From an uncultured Ellagibacter sp. (lineage in GTDB: Bacteria > Actinomycetota > Coriobacteriia > Coriobacteriales > Eggerthellaceae), in assembly GCA_934661105.1 (NCBI GenBank), contig CAKUIV010000065.1, positions 1 through 11,071 of the forward strand: a stretch of 11,071 nt of DNA. The letters run 5' to 3'. Within the stretch, counting starts at the first letter, position 1. The number at the start of each line of letters is the position of its first letter. The notes below the pieces were generated by a model, which saw only the letters and a list, made by a program, of their open reading frames with translations, did no database searches and had not been told where the DNA came from. Positions 5,843-11,071 of the stretch are shown piece by piece. A program made the position numbers and the translations under genes.

Positions 5843-6949
5843 TCATGAGAAGAGCATCCGCGACGTATGCGCGATGCGTTCGGCGAGGGCGCTAGGGTCG
5901 GCGCTGCGCGCTTCTGCGAGCAGGCGCAACGTCCGATCGAGCTGCGCCACGTGCGTCGCGGGCGAGAAACGCGCCACCGGCTTCGGCGGCGCATCGGTCT
6001 CGAGCAAAAGCCGATCTTCGGGAATCGCGCGCGCATAGGCGCGACCGCGCTTCGTCTTGAGCATGCGCTCATTCACCGAGAAGAGACAGCCGGCATCGAT
6101 CGCGCGCGAAAGCTCGTCTTGCGAGCCCGAGAACCAGTGGAAGACGCACGTGCACGCATCCAAGCAGCCGGTGCGCCCAAGGATGTCGAGCGTTTCGCTT
6201 GCCGCCTTCGACGAATGGATCGACATGACGCGTTTGAAAGAGGGAGGCTTGTCAGCGATTTCAAGCGCATGACCTGCGATTTCTTCGATACGCTCAGAGG
6301 CCATGGACCCGCCTGCGGCAACAACGTCGCCCTCAGCCGCACGGGTTTCCCCGCCTGCGGCGGCAACGTCGCCCGCGCAAGGGTCGCCCGCGTGCGGCCC
6401 TTCGAGCGGCTTCGCCGCGGCCTGGCACACGCGGGCGAACGCCTCCATCTGCGCGTCGCGCGTCGCCTCGCGGCGCGGCTGGAAGTCGAGCCCCACCTCG
6501 GATATGAGCGGAACGCGCGCGGCCAGACGCTCGAAGAGCGCAACCTCGTCAGGCCCGCAGGCGCCGTCGGCCACCCACCACGGGTGCAGCCCGAGCCCCA
6601 CGCGAACCTGCGACGCGAACGGGGCGAGCCCATGCTGCGCTCGATCGAAATCACGCGGGTCGCACGTCCCCGAAAGCGCCCCGCCGCAGACCGCGAGCGC
6701 CGCGGCAAGCTCTTGCGCATTGCCCGCGAAATCGAGATGGCAGTGAGCATCTATCAGCGGAAACGCGTCGGCTGCGGCACCCTCGGGAGCCGCCGACAGG
6801 GCATCGTCGGCCGAGCACGCCGCGCGCACTGCCCCGTCGCGCACGCGCGCCGCGCCCTCTTCGCACGCGCGAACGCCTTCGCCATCTTCGCCATCGACGG
6901 AACGACGATCCGAGCTGCTCGCGCCGTCCTCCCCGGCAAGCGCACTCAC
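5843..6949 (-). CDS. tatD: TatD-family metal-dependent hydrolase with a low-complexity insertion
   Basis: TatD proteins are TIM-barrel divalent-metal hydrolases with 3'-5' exonuclease activity on DNA and RNA. The expected ligands are all present: H69-x-H71 in DAHCHLDF, E151 in SEVGLD, H245 in SIHSSKA, H271 in FHWFSG and D319 in ETDAPP. The product is 368 residues, while family members are usually near 260. The excess lies in an Ala/Gly/Asp/Arg-rich N-terminus of about 63 residues before the first strand, and an insertion at about 182-236 holding two copies of a GDV-AAGG segment. The GTG at 6949 overlaps the tcdA stop as GTGA, which supports coupling, but no good Shine-Dalgarno precedes it. 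A start further in (GTG codons occur around residues 36-41) cannot be excluded. The family is firm; the true N-terminus is uncertain. Confidence 0.88.
   Translation of the reverse strand: MSALAGEDGASSSDRRSVDGEDGEGVRACEEGAARVRDGAVRAACSADDALSAAPEGAAADAFPLIDAHCHLDFAGNAQELAAALAVCGGALSGTCDPRDFDRAQHGLAPFASQVRVGLGLHPWWVADGACGPDEVALFERLAARVPLISEVGLDFQPRREATRDAQMEAFARVCQAAAKPLEGPHAGDPCAGDVAAAGGETRAAEGDVVAAGGSMASERIEEIAGHALEIADKPPSFKRVMSIHSSKAASETLDILGRTGCLDACTCVFHWFSGSQDELSRAIDAGCLFSVNERMLKTKRGRAYARAIPEDRLLLETDAPPKPVARFSPATHVAQLDRTLRLLAEARSADPSALAERIAHTSRMLFS
6308..6374 (-). repeat. Imperfect 25-bp direct repeat, 42-bp period, inside tatD
   Basis: Plus-strand copies at 6308-6332 and 6350-6374 both begin CCCGCCTGCGGC and end AACGTCGCCC, differing at two of 25 positions. 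The 42-bp period equals 14 codons, so the copies stay in frame and encode the repeated GDV-AAGG peptide in the TatD insertion. This looks like an in-frame duplication. Confidence 0.75.
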
Positions 6950-7782
6950 AGCTCGCGCCCGCCGTTCTCAAGCCCCAAAAGCGCGCTTATCACGTAGCCG
7001 GCGATCATCTGCCCCATGATGGGCGGCATCCACGAGGTCGTGCCGAGCGGCGCTTTCTTGCGGCGTTCGCCCGGCACCTGCTCGGGCTCGGGCGCGCGCG
7101 GCACGCCGAGAAGCTCGCGCGCCGAGGGCTCGTCGGAGTAGAGGATAGCCCAACGTTTAATCCCTCTCTTGCGCGCCTCCTTGCGCAGGATGCGGCACAG
7201 TCCGCAGTCGTGCGTGTCGTACACGTTGGCGAACTGAAGGCGTTCGGGGAAGATGCGGTCGGCGGCGCCCGCGCTGCATACGAGGGGAAGCCCCGCATCC
7301 TCGCAGATTTTCGCGAGGGAGAGCTTCGCCGACACCGTATCGATCGCATCGATCACGTAATCGACGTCCGCATGCGCGCGGATGAACGCCTCGAGATTCT
7401 CGGGCAGCACGAACTCGTCGACGACCTCGACCAACGCATCGGGATTGATGGCATGCACCATATTGCGCGCAACCTCGGTCTTGCGACGCCCGACGGTGCC
7501 TTGCCATGCGACGGCCTGGCGGTTCACGTTCGACGGTTGCACCACATCGCAGTCGACGAGCACGAAGCTTCCCACGCCGCCGCGCGCAAGCGCCTCCAAG
7601 CAGTTCGAGCCCACGCCGCCGAGCCCGAACAGCAGCACCTTCGACGCATGGAGTTTTTCCACCCCGCCGCGCCCGAACACGATTTCCAGCCGGTTCCACG
7701 GCGATTCCTCGGGCGACGTGCGCGCGACGAGCGGCAAGCCGTCGGCTCCGATGTTTGCAACAGGTTCGTTATGTTCAGGCAT
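6946..7782 (-). CDS. tcdA: tRNA threonylcarbamoyladenosine dehydratase TcdA (ThiF/E1-like)
   Basis: This enzyme uses ATP to cyclise N6-threonylcarbamoyladenosine at tRNA position 37 (t6A to ct6A). The E1-like Rossmann fold is evident: VLLFGLGGVGSN (49-60) is the nucleotide loop, LVDCDVVQPSNVNRQ (75-89) the acidic and Asn/Arg ATP-binding segment, K101 the conserved lysine, and DYVIDAIDTVSAK (141-153) the downstream strand. The HDCGLC pair near 191-196 and the C-terminal SWMPPIMGQMIAGYVI also fit the YgdL/TcdA group. The length of 278 residues matches the family (about 270). ATG 7782 is chosen because AAAGGAG lies six bases upstream and the protein then begins where homologues do; the longer frame to 7905 would add an atypical 41-residue leader. 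It overlaps tatD by 4 bases (GTGA). An alternative would be another ThiF-like enzyme. Confidence 0.9.
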   Translation of the reverse strand: MPEHNEPVANIGADGLPLVARTSPEESPWNRLEIVFGRGGVEKLHASKVLLFGLGGVGSNCLEALARGGVGSFVLVDCDVVQPSNVNRQAVAWQGTVGRRKTEVARNMVHAINPDALVEVVDEFVLPENLEAFIRAHADVDYVIDAIDTVSAKLSLAKICEDAGLPLVCSAGAADRIFPERLQFANVYDTHDCGLCRILRKEARKRGIKRWAILYSDEPSARELLGVPRAPEPEQVPGERRKKAPLGTTSWMPPIMGQMIAGYVISALLGLENGGREL

Positions 7783-7788
7783 AACGCG

Positions 7789-7795
7789 CTCCTTT
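7789..7795 (-). promoter_or_regulatory. Ribosome binding site fixing the tcdA start
   Basis: AAAGGAG on the minus strand sits six bases before ATG 7782. No comparable site precedes the upstream in-frame start at 7905, so this decides the start. Confidence 0.75.
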
Positions 7796-7897
7796 CGACG
7801 ATTATGCAGCGCAAAAAACGCACGCGAGAAAACGGCGGAGCCGCCAAAAACAGATCGGGCCAAAGAGCAGCTCGAAAAAGGGCGCAAAACGAAAAAA

Positions 7898-8071
7898 GTG
7901 GTCACAAATCGTCGAAATGTGTTTTCGAGAGCCCTCTTCCGCCCAATACAACCGATCTTGATGTGGATTATTCCACATTTTCATCAGATATGACGAATAA
8001 CAGCACGAGCGATACCGTATCCGCGACACTCCCAGCGAGCATTCTGACGCATATCGGCGATTTGTGACCAC
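7898..8071. repeat. 174-bp segment with 14-bp perfect inverted ends flanked by A6
   Basis: GTGGTCACAAATCG (7898-7911) and its exact complement CGATTTGTGACCAC (8058-8071) bound the segment. On the plus strand each outer edge is followed by six A (7892-7897 and 8072-8077), resembling a direct flanking duplication. No transposase fits inside. Readings include a MITE-like insertion, a pair of regulator sites (the right copy is itself a dyad TTTGTG-AC-CACAAA), or a long-looped terminator on the minus strand, where the second arm runs into T6. Confidence 0.6.
7961..7978. promoter_or_regulatory. Central 7-bp dyad, operator-like
   Basis: ATGTGGATTATTCCACAT consists of perfect 7-bp arms around TTAT, in the AT-richer middle of the 174-bp segment and about 180 bp upstream of the tcdA start. 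The form is that of a small dimeric-regulator operator. No regulator is identified. Confidence 0.35.
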
Positions 8072-8141
8072 AAAAAAGCAAAACGCCCCTCGAAACGCCG
8101 CCGTGCCCCGGTCAAGGCATCGTCGTTTAGGGCACAGCGGC
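8072..8141 (-). terminator. Stem-loop and T-rich tract after copA
   Basis: On the minus strand, 11 nt after the copA stop, GCCGCTGTGCCC (8141-8130) pairs with GGGCACGGCGGC (8108-8097): 12 bp with one T-G wobble and a loop of about 21 nt. A run ending TTTTGCTTTTTT (8083-8072) follows about 13 nt later. The gap makes it a non-canonical intrinsic terminator, but stem and tract are in the right order for ending the csoR-copA transcript. Confidence 0.55.
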
Positions 8142-8152
8142 ATAATCGTCGG

Positions 8153-8362
8153 CTATGCGATGATCTTCGCCTCGTAACCCGCATCGACCACGGCAGCCAC
8201 GAGCGCCTCGTCGGCGACGTCGGCGGAAAGCTTGGCGACAGCCGAATTCGTATCGAGGTCGACGACGGCCTCCTCCACGCCCGCAACGCCCTCAAGCGCC
8301 TTCTTCACATGGGCGACACAGTGCTGGCACATCATTCCCTCGACGGAAAGCTTCTTCTCCAT
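8153..8362 (-). CDS. copZ: Possible internally initiated CopZ-like copper chaperone (69 aa), in frame with copA
   Basis: The last 69 codons of copA begin with ATG (CopA residue 845) behind AAGGAGAT at 8367-8374 with ideal spacing. Started there, the product MEKKLSVEGMMCQHCVAHVK onward is a complete CopZ/HMA domain of normal chaperone length, with metal cysteines C12 and C15, ending at the CopA stop. The site suggests that the cell also makes free chaperone from the same mRNA, or that a separate copZ gene was recently joined to copA by loss of the ATPase stop. Free CopZ would carry Cu(I) to the pump or to CsoR. Whether both forms are made cannot be read from sequence. Confidence 0.5.
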   Translation of the reverse strand: MEKKLSVEGMMCQHCVAHVKKALEGVAGVEEAVVDLDTNSAVAKLSADVADEALVAAVVDAGYEAKIIA

Positions 8363-10894
8363 GACGATCTCCTTTTGTTCGATATCCTTCGATTCATTGG
8401 TATGACCAGCGGAAACGGAAGTTTCCGAATCCGCGATGGACCCGTTTTGCGCACCGGCGCACCCGTCCGTATCGACGGATACGGAGGCAGCCTGCTCGGC
8501 AGCGCCCGACTGGGAAGCGAGCGTTGCCGGCTTCCAACCGCGCAGGCGCAGCGCATTCGAGACCACGCACACCGAGCTGCACGACATGGCCGCCGCCGCG
8601 ATCATGGGATTCAGCACCACACCCGCGAAGGCGAGCACGCCCGCCGCCACCGGGATGCAGATGACGTTGTAGATAAGCGCCCAGAACAGGTTCTGCTTGA
8701 TGTTGCGCAGCGTCGCCCGCGAAAGCGAGATGGCCGCCGGCACGTCGGCAAGGTCGCTTTTCATGAGTACGATGTCGGCCGATTCGATGGCGATGTCGGT
8801 ACCGGCGCCGATAGCGATGCCCACATCCGCGCGTGCGAGCGCGGGCGCATCGTTCACGCCGTCGCCGACCATGGCAACCGTTCCCTGTTTCTGCAGGTCG
8901 CGGATGACTTCTTCTTTTCCTTGAGGCAACACGCCTGCGATTACCTCGTCGGCGCCGACGCGCTTCTGAATGGCCCGTGCCGTGCGGTCGTTGTCGCCCG
9001 TGAGCATGACCGTGCGAATCCCCATGCGGGAAAGCTCGGCGAGAGCAGCGGCGCTTCGCGGCTTCGGTTCGTCGGCCAAGGCGATCATTCCGGCAAGGGT
9101 TCCGTCAACGGCGAAGTAGAGCACGGTTTTACCCTCGTCGGCAAGACGTTTCGCCTCGTCTTCCGCCGACGCGACGTCGATTCGGCCCTCCTTCATGAGC
9201 CGGGCGTTGCCTGCAAGGCACTCACGCCCTGCGACCCGCCCGCGGATGCCGCCGCCGGGAATCTGCTCGAAACGCTCGACTTCCTGCACTTGGACCCCGC
9301 GCGTCTCGGCATACGCCACGATCGCCTGCGCGAGCGGATGCTCCGAACGCTTCTCGAGGGAATACGCGAAGGAGAGGAAGGCGGATGCGGCGTCGTCGAG
9401 GTGCGAGGCCGAGACGGTTTCGGCGGTGCCCAGCCGCTCGGCAGTCCCGGATCGCGTGGCACTTGCTTTACGAGTACCGCCGAAGCCGCCTTCGACAACC
9501 CGTACGTCGCACACCTCGGGCGCGCCCTTCGTGATGGTGCCCGTCTTGTCGAGCACGACCGTCTTCACGCCATGGGCAGTCTGGAGCGCCTCGGCGGACT
9601 TCACGAGAATGCCGTTTGTGGCGCCGCGTCCCGTTCCCACCATGATGGCGGTCGGCGTGGCAAGACCGAGCGCGCAGGGGCATGAGATGACGAGCACGCT
9701 GATGGCATGCGAAAGCGCCGTGGTCGCGTCACCTCCCACGACCATCCAGATGACGAAGGTGACGACGGCGATGACGATGACGACCGGCACGAACACGCCC
9801 GAGATCTTGTCGGCGAGCTTCTCGATAGGAGCCTTGGAACTTGTCGCCTCGTCGACCATGCGGACGATCCCCGCGAGCACGGTGTCTGCGCCCACATGCT
9901 CGGCACGCATGGCGAACCAGCCGGTGCGGTTCACCGTCGCGCCCGTAACCTGCGAGCCCGGCGCCTTCTCGACCGGCACGCTCTCGCCCGTGATGACCGA
10001 CTCGTCCACCGTGCCGGCACCTTCCACGACCACGCCGTCAACCGGCACGCTTGCTCCCGCGCGCACGATGAGGATGTCGCCCGGACGCACCTGGTCGGCG
10101 GGGACTTCCTCTTCTGCGCCCGCCGCGTTTCTCCTGATAGCGGTCTTCGGCGAGAGGTCCATGAGCTTGGAGATGGCGTCGGTCGTCTTGCCCTTCGCGC
10201 GCGCCTCGAAGTACTTCCCCAGCGTGATGAGGGTGAGAATCATCGCCGCCGACTCGAAGTACAGATCCATCGCGGCCGCGTGGGCGAAGGAAACATCGCC
10301 GTGCCCCATGCCCCACCCGATGCGGTAGATGGCCACGATGCCGTAGACCGTCGATGCGGTCGAGCCGAGCGCGATGAGCGAGTCCATATTCGGCGCGCCG
10401 TGGAAGAGCGTCTTGAAGCCGACGCGGAAGAACTTGAAGTTGACGAAGATGACGGGCAGAAGCAGCAGGAACTGCGTGAACGCGAACGTCATCATGTTCT
10501 CGTGGCCAAGGAAAATACTCGGCAGGGGCCAGCCGAACATATGCCCCATCGACAGGTAGAACAGAGGGATCGTGAAAACGAACGACACGATGAGGCGCAT
10601 GCGCACGTGCGCGGCCTCCTTGGCGGCAGCGTTCTCGCGCGGTGCCGGTGCGCTGCCGGGTGCCCCAGCCGCTTGCGCGACGCGCGGAGTGGCGCCGTAG
10701 CCCGCCTTCTCCACCGCGGCCACGATGCGCGCGATGGTGGCGGAATCGCCGTCGTATTCCACTTCCATCGAGTTCTTGAGCAGGTTCACCGCGGCGCGAT
10801 CGACGCCCGCCACGCCCCCTGCCGCTTTTTCAACACGCGCCGAGCATGCCGCGCAAGTCATGCCGGTCACGTCGAAGGTTTGCTTTTCAGCCAT
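8153..10894 (-). CDS. copA: Cu(I)-exporting P-type ATPase CopA with a fused C-terminal HMA domain
   Basis: This PIB-1 ATPase pumps Cu(I) out of the cytosol. In order: an N-terminal heavy-metal-associated domain with GMTCAAC (C14, C17); membrane helices from about residue 100; the actuator TGES (302-305); the transport motif C405-P-C407; phosphorylation site D449 in DKTGTIT; the nucleotide-domain SEHP (517-520); TGDN (632-635); GDGVND (677-682); then the copper-specific YN (742-743) and MSCSS (770-774). The ATPase core ends near 790. A 50-residue Ser/Ala/Asp-rich linker leads to a second HMA domain with GMMCQHC (C856, C859), an unusual position. Another Ala/Thr/Ser/Gly-rich insertion lies at about 465-503 in the nucleotide domain. 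Total length is 913 residues against about 750-830 for typical bacterial CopA. The ATG at 10894 lies 3 nt after the csoR stop, with GAGGT in the csoR end, so it is co-transcribed and copper-induced by inference. Confidence 0.96.
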   Translation of the reverse strand: MAEKQTFDVTGMTCAACSARVEKAAGGVAGVDRAAVNLLKNSMEVEYDGDSATIARIVAAVEKAGYGATPRVAQAAGAPGSAPAPRENAAAKEAAHVRMRLIVSFVFTIPLFYLSMGHMFGWPLPSIFLGHENMMTFAFTQFLLLLPVIFVNFKFFRVGFKTLFHGAPNMDSLIALGSTASTVYGIVAIYRIGWGMGHGDVSFAHAAAMDLYFESAAMILTLITLGKYFEARAKGKTTDAISKLMDLSPKTAIRRNAAGAEEEVPADQVRPGDILIVRAGASVPVDGVVVEGAGTVDESVITGESVPVEKAPGSQVTGATVNRTGWFAMRAEHVGADTVLAGIVRMVDEATSSKAPIEKLADKISGVFVPVVIVIAVVTFVIWMVVGGDATTALSHAISVLVISCPCALGLATPTAIMVGTGRGATNGILVKSAEALQTAHGVKTVVLDKTGTITKGAPEVCDVRVVEGGFGGTRKASATRSGTAERLGTAETVSASHLDDAASAFLSFAYSLEKRSEHPLAQAIVAYAETRGVQVQEVERFEQIPGGGIRGRVAGRECLAGNARLMKEGRIDVASAEDEAKRLADEGKTVLYFAVDGTLAGMIALADEPKPRSAAALAELSRMGIRTVMLTGDNDRTARAIQKRVGADEVIAGVLPQGKEEVIRDLQKQGTVAMVGDGVNDAPALARADVGIAIGAGTDIAIESADIVLMKSDLADVPAAISLSRATLRNIKQNLFWALIYNVICIPVAAGVLAFAGVVLNPMIAAAAMSCSSVCVVSNALRLRGWKPATLASQSGAAEQAASVSVDTDGCAGAQNGSIADSETSVSAGHTNESKDIEQKEIVMEKKLSVEGMMCQHCVAHVKKALEGVAGVEEAVVDLDTNSAVAKLSADVADEALVAAVVDAGYEAKIIA
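8367..8374 (-). promoter_or_regulatory. Internal ribosome binding site within copA
   Basis: AAGGAGAT on the minus strand ends four bases before ATG 8362 (six bases from GGAG to ATG). It encodes Lys-Glu-Ile in the linker of CopA. It is as strong as the best ribosome binding sites in the window and stands precisely before a complete HMA domain. Confidence 0.65.
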
Positions 10895-10897
10895 GGT

Positions 10898-11071
10898 TTA
10901 CCTCGCGAACTTCTTGATGAGCTGCATCGCCTCGTCGATGATGGCGGTGTTTCCCGCCTCGATCTGCTCGACGACGCAGGTCTCCAGGTGGTTCTGCAAG
11001 AGCATGGCGGACACGCGATGGACCGCGCTTTCCGCGGCGGCGAGCTGGGTGAGCACGTCTCCGCAGTAGCG
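10898..11071 (-). CDS. csoR: CsoR-family copper-sensing transcriptional repressor (3' part)
   Basis: Only the last 57 codons lie in the window; the 5' end and the operator are beyond the right edge. The fragment is the all-helical DUF156/CsoR fold. It begins RYCGDVLTQLAAAESAVHRV and continues with LLQNHLETCVVE. The Cys-His-Cys ligand set has C3, H28 and C32 of the fragment, spacings of 25 and 4, identical to C36/H61/C65 of M. tuberculosis CsoR, with the same Tyr before the first Cys. That supports Cu(I) sensing over the formaldehyde (FrmR) or nickel (RcnR) members. The protein would repress this operon until Cu(I) binds. The stop lies 3 nt before the copA ATG, so the two genes form an operon. 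Confidence 0.9.
   Translation of the reverse strand, partial: RYCGDVLTQLAAAESAVHRVSAMLLQNHLETCVVEQIEAGNTAIIDEAMQLIKKFAR

Larger units (their letters stand above)
7783..8152. other. Intergenic region upstream of tcdA and downstream of copA
   Basis: The 370 bases are visibly less GC-rich than the surrounding genes. They hold, from right to left, the terminator-like copA trailer, a 174-bp segment bounded by 14-bp inverted repeats with a small central dyad, an A-rich stretch, and the tcdA leader. Reading frames crossing it on either strand show no domain and are not supported as genes. The tcdA promoter should lie here, but no clear -35/-10 pair was identified. Confidence 0.6.

Noticed and set aside
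5867..6997. 376-codon plus-strand frame opposite tatD
   Set aside because: Antisense shadow of TatD; Arg-rich translation with no domain.
6946..7905. Longer tcdA product starting at 7905
   Set aside because: The extra 41 residues are not typical of the family, and the strong AAAGGAG site points to ATG 7782.
8309..9685. Long plus-strand frame opposite copA (458 codons), and a similar one at 9195-10328
   Set aside because: They lie fully antisense to CopA, whose motifs are unmistakable. The translations are Arg/His/Ala rich without domains, as expected for antisense frames in GC-rich genes.
1..11071. CRISPR array, tRNA or rRNA genes, integrase or transposase
   Set aside because: No regularly spaced repeats, tRNA-like cloverleaf or mobile-element protein motif was seen on either strand.

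Overview
The window is a GC-rich bacterial chromosome segment. Strong purine-rich Shine-Dalgarno sequences, frequent GTG starts, and the mix of a CsoR/CopA copper operon, an LCP-Wzz-kinase-phosphatase polysaccharide operon and a YddG-type exporter suggest a high-GC Gram-positive gut-type actinobacterium, perhaps Coriobacteriia/Eggerthellaceae. That placement is inferred from general protein character, not from a marker gene. Nearly everything is encoded on the minus strand; only the flavoprotein gene at 4994-5620 is on plus.

From right to left along minus-strand transcription: a truncated CsoR copper-sensing repressor (10898-11071) lies 3 nt upstream of a PIB-1 copper ATPase (8153-10894). The ATPase carries an extra C-terminal heavy-metal-binding domain whose first codons sit behind a near-perfect internal ribosome binding site. 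A terminator-like region follows, then a roughly 370-bp spacer holding a 174-bp element with 14-bp inverted ends. Next are tcdA (t6A37 cyclisation; start 7782) and tatD (overlapping GTGA), an unusually long TatD with a low-complexity insertion.

The middle holds a stand-alone iron-sulfur-flavoprotein-like gene on plus, diverging from a YddG-type drug/metabolite exporter on minus. The spacer 3480-3914 has a 17-bp inverted repeat, a GC-rich hairpin, a C7 run and the leader of the next operon.

The left third is a four-gene minus-strand operon for cell-surface polysaccharide: an LCP ligase, a Wzz/CapA-like chain-length regulator, a tyrosine autokinase (CpsD type) and a PHP-domain tyrosine phosphatase (CpsB type). 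The first gene is interrupted near its 5' end by a run of nine G (nine C on plus). The only well-placed ATG with a strong Shine-Dalgarno is out of frame with the LCP domain, and one extra G restores a 378-codon reading frame. This is either a phase-variable switch on the whole operon or a homopolymer sequencing error, and it is the observation most worth testing.
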